Origin: Agarivorans litoreus
GTDB taxonomy: Bacteria > Pseudomonadota > Gammaproteobacteria > Enterobacterales > Celerinatantimonadaceae
DNA length: 64,000 nucleotides
Direction: 5' to 3'
Assembly: GCF_019649015.1 (NCBI RefSeq)
Contig: NZ_BLPI01000001.1
Location: 1,649,001-1,713,000, forward strand
Shown here: positions 44,039-52,881 of the stretch, piece after piece
Layout of the letters: each line of letters opens with the position of its first letter
Position numbering within the stretch: the first letter of the stretch is position 1
Notes under the pieces: generated by a model
What the model was told of the DNA's origin: nothing
Seen by the model: the letters and a program-made list of their open reading frames with translations, nothing else
Databases searched by the model: none
Program-made: the position numbers and the translations under genes

Positions 44039-45142
44039 ATGGCAGATATAACACTTACCGGCTTAGTGAAACGCTACGCCAAAATTGAAACGATTCACGG
44101 CGTTGACCTAGAGATTAAACACGGAGAGTTTGTAGTATTTGTTGGCCCATCGGGCTGCGGTAAGTCTACCCTACTGCGTATGATTGCTGGTCTAGAAGAC
44201 ATTTCAGGCGGCCAGTTAAGCATTGATAATCAAGTAGTTAACAATGTTGACCCAGCAGAGCGCGGGGTGGCAATGGTATTCCAATCTTATGCCCTGTATC
44301 CACACATGACAGTTGCCGAGAACATGGGTTTTGGCATGAAAATGAACGGCGTAGAAAAAGCCGAAATCGACAAACGCGTGAACCTAGCGGCAAAAACCTT
44401 GCAGATGGAAAACTTGTTACAAAGAACCCCCAAAGAACTGTCTGGTGGACAACGTCAGCGAGTTGCAATTGGCCGTGCGATCGTTCGCGATCCTCGGGTT
44501 TTCCTCTTTGATGAACCTCTTTCTAACCTAGATGCTGAATTGCGGGTTGAAATGCGTTTACAAATAGCCAAGTTACACAAAGAGCTTCAAACCACGATGA
44601 TTTATGTAACCCACGATCAGGTTGAAGCAATGACTTTAGCCGACAAAATTGTGGTGCTACGGGCCGGCAACATTGAACAAGTAGGTTCGCCACTTGAGCT
44701 CTACAACTACCCAGAGAATCTGTTTGTAGCAGGCTTCATTGGCTCACCAAAGATGAACTTTATGCCTTGTAAAGTTCATGCCTTGCAAGGCAACCAAGCT
44801 GATATCCAGTTGGCAGATGGGCAGCACATTAGCATTACAGTACGTGATAACAGCGTAACCGTAGGCGAAGAACTCAAGCTGGGTATTCGCCCAGAGCACT
44901 TGCGTTTAGATGATACCGGCGCACTAAAACTTAGCTTCAAAAACGAAGTAAGCGAACGCCTGGGTAATGCTACCTACTTGTTTGGTCAGCTGGGTGATAT
45001 TGATGGGATTAAAGTGCACGTAAATGGCGACCACCAAGTCGCTCGCTTTACCGACATTACGCTTAGCTGTGAACTGTCGGAGTGTTATTTGTTTAACCAC
45101 TCCGATGAAGCGGTTCGTGTTTACAACAAAACGGTTCAGTAG
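44039..45142 (+). CDS. Carbohydrate ABC transporter ATPase (MalK/UgpC type)
   Basis: The 367-residue subunit powers the sugar importer. Walker A is GPSGCGKSTLL (about 38-48), the Q-loop is FQSYALYPHMT, the signature LSGGQRQRVAIGRA is at about 134-147, Walker B is VFLFDEPLSNLD, and the H-loop is YVTHDQ. The C-terminal OB-type domain of the MalK/UgpC class (FMPC, then IRPEHL) is present. Placed divergently from the permeases; the same operator presumably controls both sides. Confidence 0.95.
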   Translation: MADITLTGLVKRYAKIETIHGVDLEIKHGEFVVFVGPSGCGKSTLLRMIAGLEDISGGQLSIDNQVVNNVDPAERGVAMVFQSYALYPHMTVAENMGFGMKMNGVEKAEIDKRVNLAAKTLQMENLLQRTPKELSGGQRQRVAIGRAIVRDPRVFLFDEPLSNLDAELRVEMRLQIAKLHKELQTTMIYVTHDQVEAMTLADKIVVLRAGNIEQVGSPLELYNYPENLFVAGFIGSPKMNFMPCKVHALQGNQADIQLADGQHISITVRDNSVTVGEELKLGIRPEHLRLDDTGALKLSFKNEVSERLGNATYLFGQLGDIDGIKVHVNGDHQVARFTDITLSCELSECYLFNHSDEAVRVYNKTVQ

Positions 45143-45176
45143 TCTTTCTAACACTACAAAAAAGCCCCTAACGAGA

Positions 45177-45216
45177 CAATTATTGCTTATATTGGCAAAA
45201 ATATAAGCAATAATTG
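45177..45216. repeat. Perfect 17-bp inverted repeat between the ABC ATPase and leuA
   Basis: CAATTATTGCTTATATT and AATATAAGCAATAATTG are exact reverse complements around GGCAAA. It is A+T-rich and not followed by a T run, so it is not a standard terminator; it starts 35 bases after the ATPase stop and ends 197 before leuA. It may be an operator, a transcript-stabilising 3' hairpin or a small mobile remnant. Confidence 0.8.
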
Positions 45217-45308
45217 CTTAAAAAGCTTAAAGCAAAACAACCTTAGCAAGCACTCGCCCCTGGTTATTCTTTACACTTTACCCATATTAATTTTCTGGGT
45301 TCAACACT

Positions 45309-45377
45309 ATGACCTTCACTCTGCGACTAAGCCACAGTCAGCGCATTAACTAGCCAAGCGCTGGCTGCAAACTGGCT
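45309..45377 (+). promoter_or_regulatory. Possible attenuator-type leader of leuA
   Basis: A 14-codon ORF (45309-45353) encodes MTFTLRLSHSQRIN. It is followed by competing stems: AGCCA (45352-45356) can pair with TGGCT at 45362-45366 or with TGGCT at 45373-45377, the latter followed by TTTTCTC. This resembles leader attenuation, but there are only two Leu codons and no clear ribosome binding site. Confidence 0.3.
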
Positions 45378-45412
45378 TTTCTCATTTTCTTTCCAATACC
45401 AAGGATGTCGCA

Positions 45413-47092
45413 ATGTCTCAGTTTAATCATAATAAATACGCTTCATTTAAACCCATTGCTTTGGCCAATCGCCAATGGCCAAACAACAGCATTAATCAAG
45501 CTCCACAATGGTGTAGTGTGGATTTGCGTGATGGCAACCAAGCCCTAATTGAACCGATGTCGGTAGAGCAAAAACAGCGTTTGTTTGCCTTGCTAATAAA
45601 ACTAGGCTTTAAACAAATAGAAGTGGGCTTTCCAGCGGCCTCTACAACAGACTATGATTTTGTACGCTGGTTAATTGAAACAAATCAAATACCTGATGAT
45701 GTGTCGATTCAAGTATTAACTCAAGCTCGTCCAGCCTTAATTAGCCGTACTTTTGAAGCCTTGAAGGGAGCAAAAAATGCCATTGTGCATTTGTACAACT
45801 CCACCTCCAAAGTGCAGCGCGATAAGGTATTTAAATTAGACAAAGCTGGCATCATTAATATTGCAGTGCAAGGCGCTAAAGAACTACAAAAACATGCCGA
45901 TCAAAATCCACACACTAATTGGCAATTTCAGTACTCCCCCGAGAGCTTTACCGGCACTGAGTTAGACTTCGCCGTAGATATTTGCAACGCGGTTGTGGCC
46001 CAGTGGCGCCCCAAAGCACAGCAGAAGATCATTCTTAACTTGCCCGCTACCGTTGAGATGTCTACTCCCAATGTGTATGCCGACCAAATCGAATGGTTTA
46101 TTCAGCACATTGCCCATCGCGAAGACATTATTATTAGCCAGCATACTCACAACGACAGAGGTTGTGGCATTGCAGCAGCTGAGTTGGGCCAACTAGCCGG
46201 AGCGGACCGCGTTGAAGGGACTTTGTTAGGCAACGGCGAGCGCACCGGTAACATGGACATCGTAACCATGGCAATGAACCTTTATAGCCAAGGTATCGAT
46301 CCTAAATTAAATTTAGCCGACATCGACGAAATAGTACAAGTAGTGAAGTTTTGCACCCAATTGCCGGTTCACCCACGCCACCCTTATGTTGGCGAGCTGG
46401 TATTTACTGCCTTCTCGGGTAGCCATCAAGATGCAATTAAGAAATGTTTAGACATTCAACAAGCCGATCAACACTGGGATGTTGCCTACTTACCTATAGA
46501 CCCAGCTGATTTGGGCCGCGATTACCAAGAAGTGATCCGCATTAATAGTCAATCCGGTAAAGGTGGCATTGCTTACATTTTAAATAAAGATTACGGCATT
46601 CAATTACCTCGCTGGGCCTTAATTGAATTTAGCGCAATAGTACAAGCCGATGCAGAAAAAAGTGGTGAAGAGATCAGCCCAGAGAAAATTTGGACACTGT
46701 TTAACAATCACTATTTGGAGCAAGCACAAGGCTACAAGTTAACTAATTATCAAGTTAACTACCAACAGCAAGAGCAGATCCAAGTACTTATAGAACGTAA
46801 GCAGCAGCGCTGTGATATTCAAGCCACTGGTAACGGCGCTTTAGCTGCCTTTGTGAATGGATTAGCTGCCGAGTTTAAGCAACAGATAGAAGTTCTAGAC
46901 TACAACGAACATGCCTTGAGTAAAGGCGCTGAAGCAGAAGCGGTATGTTACATAGAAACCAACATTGCGGGTAAACGCTACCTAGGTGTAGCAATTGATA
47001 AAGACATACTAACCGCCAGCCTTAAAGCCCTGTTGTGTGCACTCAATCAGCAACTAATCGCTGAGGAACAACGCCAGCCACAACCCGCTTAA
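45413..47092 (+). CDS. leuA: 2-isopropylmalate synthase, type 2
   Basis: LeuA condenses acetyl-CoA with 2-oxoisovalerate, the first committed step of leucine synthesis. The 559-residue length and sequence (WCSVDLRDGNQALIEPM, VGFPAASTTDYDF, and the HTHNDRGCGIAAAE metal/substrate motif) fit the long type 2 form found in yeast and some bacteria, not the type 1 E. coli form (523). The C-terminal leucine-sensing domain (about 430-559) is present, so feedback inhibition is expected. The leuBCD genes are not here. Confidence 0.93.
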   Translation: MSQFNHNKYASFKPIALANRQWPNNSINQAPQWCSVDLRDGNQALIEPMSVEQKQRLFALLIKLGFKQIEVGFPAASTTDYDFVRWLIETNQIPDDVSIQVLTQARPALISRTFEALKGAKNAIVHLYNSTSKVQRDKVFKLDKAGIINIAVQGAKELQKHADQNPHTNWQFQYSPESFTGTELDFAVDICNAVVAQWRPKAQQKIILNLPATVEMSTPNVYADQIEWFIQHIAHREDIIISQHTHNDRGCGIAAAELGQLAGADRVEGTLLGNGERTGNMDIVTMAMNLYSQGIDPKLNLADIDEIVQVVKFCTQLPVHPRHPYVGELVFTAFSGSHQDAIKKCLDIQQADQHWDVAYLPIDPADLGRDYQEVIRINSQSGKGGIAYILNKDYGIQLPRWALIEFSAIVQADAEKSGEEISPEKIWTLFNNHYLEQAQGYKLTNYQVNYQQQEQIQVLIERKQQRCDIQATGNGALAAFVNGLAAEFKQQIEVLDYNEHALSKGAEAEAVCYIETNIAGKRYLGVAIDKDILTASLKALLCALNQQLIAEEQRQPQPA

Positions 47093-47130
47093 ACTAACGC
47101 TCGCGCAGCCTTGCTGCGCGAGTAAACAGT

Positions 47131-47610
47131 TTAGTGCTGATGACCACCAGCACCATGGGCGTGGCCATGAGAGATCTCTTCTTCACTGGCGGCTCGCACT
47201 TCAACCAGCTTAATAGCAAAGTCTAAATGCTTGCCTGCATAGGGATGGTTGGTGTCAATAGTTGCCATAAACTTGCCAACCTTAACTACCGTAACTTGAC
47301 GTGGGCCTTGCTCTGTTTGCACCACTGCTGGCATACCCGCTTTCCAGTTTTTAGCACCCTGTAAGTGCTTAACAGAAATTCGCTCCACGGCTTCTTCGTT
47401 GCGCACTCCGTAGCCATTTTCTGGGGCTAAGCTCAAGGCCACTTCAGCACCAGCTTCTTTACCTTCTAAGCCCTCTTCAATGGCAGGAATCATTGACTTG
47501 TGCCCATGTAAATAAGCTACAGCTTCGCCGTTAGTGCTCTCTAATAGAGCACCATCGGTTTCATGTAAGGTATATTCAAAGCGAACCACTGTGTCTTTAG
47601 CAACTTTCAT
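47131..47610 (-). CDS. SlyD-like FKBP peptidyl-prolyl isomerase
   Basis: The 159-residue cytosolic protein has the SlyD layout: FKBP strands (TVVRFEYTLHETDGALLEST), an inserted chaperone flap (about 70-125), the return strand (HPYAGKHLDFAIKLVEV) and a His-rich metal-binding tail (HGHAHGAGGHQH). It catalyses prolyl isomerisation and helps folding and perhaps nickel handling. Because several SlyD/FkpB paralogues exist, I give no symbol. Convergent with leuA. Confidence 0.9.
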   Translation of the reverse strand: MKVAKDTVVRFEYTLHETDGALLESTNGEAVAYLHGHKSMIPAIEEGLEGKEAGAEVALSLAPENGYGVRNEEAVERISVKHLQGAKNWKAGMPAVVQTEQGPRQVTVVKVGKFMATIDTNHPYAGKHLDFAIKLVEVRAASEEEISHGHAHGAGGHQH

Positions 47611-47713
47611 AACTATCTCTCAAAATAAACGTTGCCACACTACAACAAAACGCAGCCGCTTTGCCAAGTATTATCAGCAAACGTAGCCGCTACTTAGTTT
47701 ACAGACCTAGACT

Positions 47714-47905
47714 TCAGTCTAAGCACTGCACAATACAACTCTCGGAGACAGTGGAAAATGCTCCCTTATTAACTTGCTGATTGTCTCCAAGCTTAGTGGA
47801 AACGTTTACATAGAAGTCCGATTTAGCCAGAGAATTTCTTCTATTGCGTCGTCTTCTTGTCGGTAATAATGACAACTCCATGTCTTTGGCTTGGTAATCT
47901 TGCAT
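47714..47905 (-). CDS. Small basic protein of unknown function
   Basis: The 63-residue product starts MQDYQAKDMELSLLP, followed by a run of arginines (TRRRRNRRNS). The ATG at 47905 follows GCAGGGAGCACACA, a good ribosome binding site; a longer frame from 47956 has no such support. There are no membrane helices. The Arg-rich stretch might bind nucleic acid. No family recognised. Confidence 0.5.
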   Translation of the reverse strand: MQDYQAKDMELSLLPTRRRRNRRNSLAKSDFYVNVSTKLGDNQQVNKGAFSTVSESCIVQCLD

Positions 47906-48167
47906 TGTGTGCTCCCTGCAACTGGTGTTTCTAGTTATTTTAGAGATGATAAACAAACAGCCTAGACGAAGTTTATTACATCTACACCTCGACCTTAGTC
48001 TTATATACTTTTTCTTGTAAAAGTTTTCTTGGGTTTAATTAACTTATTCATTTTTTACATACCAGCAATAACCATGATTTGCTTGATTGAGCTTATGAAA
48101 ACGCTATCATCCTTTCAATTACGCTGTAAAATTAATCAACAAGGAGGTTGAGACTAGGAGAAAGCCG

Positions 48168-48608
48168 ATGAATGTCGATAATGTAGTTCAATATCCGTCA
48201 AATCAAACACCGTCTGATGCATCACTGGCATTGATGGAACATTTATTTTCTCTGCGTAGCTTACCTCTGCAAGAACACATAAATGAACTCGCTGATCTAA
48301 GCTTAGATATCCAATCGCTTGATAACTTAAATCAACTTGCAATACTTAGAGAAACGGCTGAGCGCCAACAGCTGTTTGAGCGCTTTCAAGCCAGCTCTTG
48401 GTTTGTACAAGAAGGAGGCGATTACCTTTACCGTCCAGAGCTTTTACGTTCAGCACCACTAACTAAAGTGGTATTGTTATTAAAAGAAACGCTCACTTAT
48501 CGCAATTGGAATGATCTATTACAAATTGCACACCCTCATTACTTATCGCAGCTATTAGAGCGTTTAAGAGATTTTGCCGAGGCTAAAAGCGCAGCAATGA
48601 GCAAATAA
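48168..48608 (+). CDS. Conserved-looking cytosolic protein of unknown function
   Basis: The 146-residue product is acidic-to-neutral and predicted mostly helical, without a signal peptide or membrane segment. Recognisable pieces are LMEHLFSLRSLPLQEHI near the N-terminus and SWFVQEGGDYLYRPELL in the middle. The ATG follows CTAGGAGAAAGCC. I do not recognise the family. It stands alone, with no operon partner. Confidence 0.6.
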   Translation: MNVDNVVQYPSNQTPSDASLALMEHLFSLRSLPLQEHINELADLSLDIQSLDNLNQLAILRETAERQQLFERFQASSWFVQEGGDYLYRPELLRSAPLTKVVLLLKETLTYRNWNDLLQIAHPHYLSQLLERLRDFAEAKSAAMSK

Positions 48609-48663
48609 GTTTAGCTAACCTTTTCACGTCAACGGAACTAACTGCTCGGCAAACTCAAATAAG

Positions 48664-49017
48664 CTAAAGCGCTTGACTGATAAACTCAGCTAAACCATTA
48701 AAACCGCCTAAATGCGGCAATAGCTCGATAGTTAAATCTGGATGTTGGTTAGTAGCTTGTTCGATAATACGTGGTAAATCGTTTACCACATGTGTACCCG
48801 CGGCTAAAAAATGTGGGTACAAGGTGATTTGCCTAGCACCTGCTTGATAACACCGTTCTATTTGTTGCGGAATAGTAGGCTCCACTAATTCCAAAAATGC
48901 TGCATGTACTTGTGAGTAATGACTTAGTTTTGCAGCTAGTTGTTCAGCAAGCTCAACCACTTCTTGGTTTGATTGAGGACGGCGGCTTCCGTGTGCCACG
49001 ACCAATAAGACTTTCAT
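48664..49017 (-). CDS. cbiX: Short CbiX-type chelatase (sirohydrochlorin cobalto/ferrochelatase-like)
   Basis: The 117-residue product begins MKVLLVVAHGSRRPQSNQEV, with the chelatase histidine (His9), and has AAFLELVEPTIPQQIERC and the second metal-site histidine in YPHFLAAGTHVVNDLP. This is the small CbiX(S) form, which dimerises and inserts metal into sirohydrochlorin for siroheme or cobalamin. Which metal is used cannot be told. Stand-alone gene. Confidence 0.88.
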   Translation of the reverse strand: MKVLLVVAHGSRRPQSNQEVVELAEQLAAKLSHYSQVHAAFLELVEPTIPQQIERCYQAGARQITLYPHFLAAGTHVVNDLPRIIEQATNQHPDLTIELLPHLGGFNGLAEFISQAL

Positions 49018-49158
49018 ACACTTCCTAAAAATTATGTGGTTAATTCAATGGCAAGGCAATTGAAGGCAGTGCGCTTATCTTACTGAAAGAGTATAGAGAT
49101 AGGAAAGAAGATGTTACAGAAAAACCAGCCCCCGACTTAGGGAGCCAGTTTAAAGAAA

Positions 49159-49431
49159 CTATTTAACAGCGTCTTTTAAAGCTTTACCCGCTACAAATGC
49201 AGGGACATTGGCTGCGGCAATTTGAATCTCAGCGCCAGTCTGAGGATTGCGACCGGTGCGCGCTGCACGATGATTAACTTTGAATGTACCAAAGCCGATT
49301 AGCTGAACTTGGTCGCCTTCTTTAAGCGCATCAGTTACTGCACCTAAAGTTGTTTCTAATGCTAGTTTAGCTTGAGCTTTTGATAAATCAGCTTTTTCAG
49401 CAATAGCATCAATTAGTTCAGTTTTGTTCAT
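49159..49431 (-). CDS. hupA: HU-family nucleoid protein, alpha type
   Basis: HU bends and compacts DNA. The 90 residues match the family, with [22 protein letters not shown] at the start, [21 protein letters not shown] in the DNA-binding arm, and a C-terminal GKALKDAVK. The position next to yjaG, nudC and hemE matches hupA, not hupB, in E. coli. Confidence 0.95.
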   Translation of the reverse strand: MNKTELIDAIAEKADLSKAQAKLALETTLGAVTDALKEGDQVQLIGFGTFKVNHRAARTGRNPQTGAEIQIAAANVPAFVAGKALKDAVK

Positions 49432-49594
49432 AATATCTAAATCCTTTATGTTCGTTTAAATAATCCAGCCTCACTTTAAGAGAAATAAAAACGCTGCGCA
49501 AAGAGTTTTTCCCCTTTAGCGCCTTGTTTGGCGGGGCTTTAACCAATTTATGCGTAAACAGTCACAAAAACACCGCTAAAAAGAGGATTATTCG

Positions 49595-50182
49595 CTAGCC
49601 ATTGTCCTCTAAACAGATCCCCAAATTACTCACACCTTGGTTTACAGCCAGCGTTTTCAAGGCTTGCATAGACGCTTTACCTAGTTCAATTTGCTCAATA
49701 AGGTCAAGTAATTCACCCTGAAAAGCCAACTCTTGTATCACTAATTCTTGCGCTAAAATGTCTTGTTCTGTTTGTTCTCCAAACTGCAGCTCAAGTAAGC
49801 TTAAAACACTGGCTAATGAGGTTTGACTAGCTTGTTCTGCTTCTCGACCAGTTGGTTCAAGCAAGGCATTAAATAAACACTCCACCACCACACAACAATC
49901 TAGAGCAGGATAAACGCCATACATGTCGTAACGTTGTGGTTCAGGAATCAACACATCAAAACGCTCTCGCTGAGCAGAGAAATTGATTTTAGTCTTTGGA
50001 TGTAGCGCACTTTCCCAAAATAGGCTAAGTAACTTGTTAAAGTCGCCACCCTGTTCCAGCTCTACAGCTTGGCAAAACAATAAATAGTTTGGCGCCATAC
50101 GTTGGCATAAAGCTAAACAATATAGCGATTGTTGCTTACTGCTTAACTCGGCTAAACGGTCGATATCACAAGGGGTAAGCAT
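49595..50182 (-). CDS. yjaG: YjaG (DUF416) family protein
   Basis: The 195-residue product (E. coli YjaG 196) starts at ATG 50182, seven bases after GGAG; an in-frame TTG at 50200 is less likely. It has the family pattern LSLFWESALHPKTKINFSAQRERFD and YGVYPALDCCVVVECLFNAL. Function is unknown; cytosolic. It is next to hupA as in many gammaproteobacteria, which supports the call. Confidence 0.9.
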   Translation of the reverse strand: MLTPCDIDRLAELSSKQQSLYCLALCQRMAPNYLLFCQAVELEQGGDFNKLLSLFWESALHPKTKINFSAQRERFDVLIPEPQRYDMYGVYPALDCCVVVECLFNALLEPTGREAEQASQTSLASVLSLLELQFGEQTEQDILAQELVIQELAFQGELLDLIEQIELGKASMQALKTLAVNQGVSNLGICLEDNG

Positions 50183-50297
50183 AGTTTGCTCCGCACTCAA
50201 TAAAACGATTAAGATAATCAGGACTAATTTGCTATGCAGCTTAACACCAGCGTGCTTGCTTAGCGAAATTTACTCTTTATCAAAAAAAAGGCGATGT

Positions 50298-51230
50298 ATG
50301 CAAATTACGATTGTTACAGCTCAAGCGCAGCAGTATGTAAACGCTTTAAGCCCACGCTTTCCTCAATGCCAATGGTTTTTTGCTGAAGATGCAAGCTTGT
50401 TAAGTCAAGCGGCTTTAACGAGTGAAATTCTATTGGCGACTCCCAACGAAGCGGCCAAAATCATTAAGCAAATGCCCAACTTGCAATGGTTACATTCTAG
50501 TTTTGCAGGTGTAGACGCGTTGTTAAAAAGACACTTGCCTCAACACTACAAGCTTACCAACAGCCGCGGCGTATTTGGCCCGTTAATGAGCGAATATGTA
50601 TTCTCTTTCCTATTGGCTCACACTCAGCAGCATAACATTTATCAACATCAGCAACAGCAAGCACTATGGCAAGCTCTACCAAGTATTAGCTTACAGGGCC
50701 TTACATTTTGTTGTGTAGGAAGTGGCAACATTAGCCAACACTTGGCAACTACAGCTAATCATTTTGGCATGCGCACAGTTGCGCTAAGTCATAGCGGCGC
50801 AGCCAAAGCAGCGTTTACCCAAGTTGCCAATTTTGAACAACATAAGCAAATATGTGCCACAGCTAAAGTAGTGGTTGCAGTGTTACCCAATACCCCGCAA
50901 ACCCTTGGTTTATTGAACGAAAAGTTTTTTGCCAGCTTGGATGATGAGGTGGTGTTTTTTAATGTAGGTCGCGGAGACACAGTAGATCAAGCTGCACTGT
51001 TGGCTTTTTTGCAGGCCAAACCCAAAGCCACTGCTATTTTAGATGTTACCAGCCCAGAGCCACTGCCTAAGACCCATCCTTTATGGTCTCAAGACAACTG
51101 TATCATTACGCCCCATGTAGCTGCCCCCAGCCGAGTGAGCGATATCATTGAGTTATTTGCAAGTAAATTGAAGGACCATTTAGCAGGAAAAGAGCTAACA
51201 GATAGAGTAGACTTTTCAAAGGGTTATTAG
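50298..51230 (+). CDS. D-isomer-specific 2-hydroxyacid dehydrogenase
   Basis: The 310-residue protein is an NAD(P)-dependent 2-hydroxyacid dehydrogenase of the GhrA/YcdW-like branch. Seen: WLHSSFAGVDALL, LTNSRGVFGPLMSEYVFSFLL, the nucleotide loop TFCCVGSGNISQHLA (about 137-151; GxGxI pattern), LPNTPQTLGLL, NVGRGDTVDQAAL, and the catalytic histidine segment CIITPHVAAPS. Probably reduces glyoxylate, hydroxypyruvate or similar. Start at ATG 50298; the upstream extension has no ribosome binding site. Confidence 0.88.
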   Translation: MQITIVTAQAQQYVNALSPRFPQCQWFFAEDASLLSQAALTSEILLATPNEAAKIIKQMPNLQWLHSSFAGVDALLKRHLPQHYKLTNSRGVFGPLMSEYVFSFLLAHTQQHNIYQHQQQQALWQALPSISLQGLTFCCVGSGNISQHLATTANHFGMRTVALSHSGAAKAAFTQVANFEQHKQICATAKVVVAVLPNTPQTLGLLNEKFFASLDDEVVFFNVGRGDTVDQAALLAFLQAKPKATAILDVTSPEPLPKTHPLWSQDNCIITPHVAAPSRVSDIIELFASKLKDHLAGKELTDRVDFSKGY

Positions 51231-51276
51231 TGGTAAGCTATAGGCAGCAGCCACTTGCTGCCCTTAACACTGATGA

Positions 51277-51510
51277 CTAATCGTCTTCAAAAGCGATGTG
51301 TTTTTCCAAATCGAAAGCCGCAAACGCACGATCTCCCAGAGAGTTAAGCACTTTCACTTCACCATCAAGAATAGCGATAATAATTTTACCCACTTTATCT
51401 TCATTAGGAATAATTACCCGGCCTTTACTGCTTTGATTTAGCCCCGACAATACCTGTTGCTGTAACAACAGCGGGTTATCCTCATCGTAATAAAGCATGG
51501 TTACTTTCAT
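51277..51510 (-). CDS. Small conserved protein (TIGR02922/DUF2375-like)
   Basis: The 77-residue product contains VTMLYYDEDNPLLLQQQVLSG, then RVIIPNEDKVGKIIIAIL and GEVKVLNSLGDRAF, which matches my memory of a short family found in Alteromonadales and Vibrionales. It is soluble and acidic at the C-terminus. Function unknown. The ATG follows TAGGGAGCTACT. Confidence 0.65.
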   Translation of the reverse strand: MKVTMLYYDEDNPLLLQQQVLSGLNQSSKGRVIIPNEDKVGKIIIAILDGEVKVLNSLGDRAFAAFDLEKHIAFEDD

Positions 51511-51763
51511 AGTAGCTCCCTAACGCTTAGCCATTTAGGTAACAATAGCAACAAGCAAACAACAAATAACAACTTTAGCCTAGCTAAACTCTTTATTCCA
51601 TGTACAAACTTCCGGACGCCACTTAACAATTCCTTTTAAAACATATTGTTCAAAACAACACCCGTTAATTAACATTAGCATAGCTTTTGTTTAGTGGTTA
51701 ATGATGGTTTTGCTTTTAATCATAGCTTATAGTCGACGCTAAAGTTAAATGAAGAGAAAAATC

Positions 51764-51976
51764 ATGACCTTTAAAGAATACAAAGTTCTAGCAATTACCG
51801 AAGGCGCCCTTGGCACCTTGTTTTTAGGCGCGTCGGGCATGCCCTTGCAAAAAGTGGAAGCCACCTTAAACAAAGAGGCTGCTAATGGCTGGCAGTTGGT
51901 ATTTCAGGTAATCGAAAATCGCCGTTTCTGGCTTTTTTGGAGCCGCGAAACGGTCATTGTTACTTTAGGTCGTTAA
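51764..51976 (+). CDS. DUF4177-family small protein
   Basis: The 70-residue product begins MTFKEYKVLAITEGALGTL and has the family core EATLNKEAANGWQLVFQVIENRRFW ending in a beta strand (TVIVTLGR). DUF4177 proteins are small, function unknown. I start at 51764 after AAGAGAAAAATC; an ATG at 51749 is possible. The next gene starts two bases after the stop, so they form an operon. Confidence 0.8.
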   Translation: MTFKEYKVLAITEGALGTLFLGASGMPLQKVEATLNKEAANGWQLVFQVIENRRFWLFWSRETVIVTLGR

Positions 51977-51978
51977 AC

Positions 51979-52362
51979 GTGTTGAAGCGCGAGCAAGTCG
52001 AACAACAGCAAGAGCAATTGCGTGAGCAAATTGCTCTATTGCCTCAAAATCAACGCAAGCGCTTTTATCAGCTCTGGCAAAAACAAGTGAAAGATCCCGA
52101 CAGCTACGCGGTGCTCAACTATCTTTTATTGGCTGGCTTGCATCATTTTTACTTGGGGAAATGGCTACGTGGTGCGGTTAACTTAGTGATATCAATACTT
52201 GCCATACTACTGGTAGCTTTAGGTGCTGGGCTGCTTGGTTTATGCTTATTAGTGGCAATTACAATGGTTGAACTGCCTGCTCTGTTTCGCTCTGAGTTAA
52301 TAGTGTTAGATTATAATAACCAACAAATGCAGCGACTATTAGAGCAGGTAAAGTCGACTTAG
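51979..52362 (+). CDS. TM2-domain-type membrane protein
   Basis: The 127-residue product has a charged N-terminal helix (about 1-45, rich in Gln and Glu) followed by two membrane helices with YLLLAGLHHFYLGKWLRGAVN (about 50-70), the TM2-domain motif that includes GxHxFYLG, and a polar tail. A GTG at 51979 or TTG at 51982 is the likely start, just after the upstream stop; the longest frame starts inside the upstream gene. Its 3' end overlaps the converging gene at 52359 by four bases. Confidence 0.72.
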   Translation: MLKREQVEQQQEQLREQIALLPQNQRKRFYQLWQKQVKDPDSYAVLNYLLLAGLHHFYLGKWLRGAVNLVISILAILLVALGAGLLGLCLLVAITMVELPALFRSELIVLDYNNQQMQRLLEQVKST

Positions 52363-52526
52363 TCTTTTGGTCCTTTAATCAACCACAGTAAAAAGCCTGC
52401 CAACGGCAGCAAGCAAATCAAAAATACCCACAAATACTTACGCCCTACTTCAGCGCTACTTTTTATGATTTTTACGATGGCAAATACATCACACACCAAA
52501 ATGCTGATAGCTAACAGTAACGACAT
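52359..52526 (-). CDS. Small PLDc_N-type membrane protein (55 residues)
   Basis: This ORF begins MSLLLAISILVCDVFAIVK and has YLWVFLICLLPLAGFLLWLI near the end, matching the two-helix PLD nuclease N-terminal domain found alone in many bacteria. The ATG is preceded by AACTAGGAGTCAGC, an ideal ribosome binding site. It lies 25 bases after the preceding minus-strand gene and is probably co-transcribed with it. Function unknown. Confidence 0.82.
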   Translation of the reverse strand: MSLLLAISILVCDVFAIVKIIKSSAEVGRKYLWVFLICLLPLAGFLLWLIKGPKD

Positions 52527-52550
52527 GCTGACTCCTAGTTGAAATTGCGC

Positions 52551-52871
52551 CTATTCTAAATCAATTTGACGACGTAAGTTGAAAAGAATTCGCTGGCGAG
52601 CTTTCGCCGCTTCATCGTCTGGTTGTAGGCTTATTTTTTGGGTCACCATTTCTAACTCAAAATACAGCCAACTTCTCACAAAAACGCCATATCGAGTATC
52701 TAGGCCAAAAGCCACTAATCGAGCAAAATCTTGCTCGGAAGGGTTTTGATAAAGCTGTTCTCGAGACACCACCAGCACTTCGCCCAAATACTCTTGTGAC
52801 ACCTCATCGTTTGCATAAACGGCATAAATACTAGTCAAAGATAACAATATGCCTAATATTACTTGCTTCAT
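52551..52871 (-). CDS. Exported small protein of unknown function
   Basis: The 106-residue product has a signal peptide (about 1-20, VYA-ND) and a mature helical, charged part with YLGEVLVVSREQLYQNP and the end RILFNLRRQIDLE. It starts ten bases after the stop of the sulfite-exporter-type gene, so both are in one transcript. No family recognised. Confidence 0.68.
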   Translation of the reverse strand: MKQVILGILLSLTSIYAVYANDEVSQEYLGEVLVVSREQLYQNPSEQDFARLVAFGLDTRYGVFVRSWLYFELEMVTQKISLQPDDEAAKARQRILFNLRRQIDLE

Positions 52872-52881
52872 ACTTAAAACC

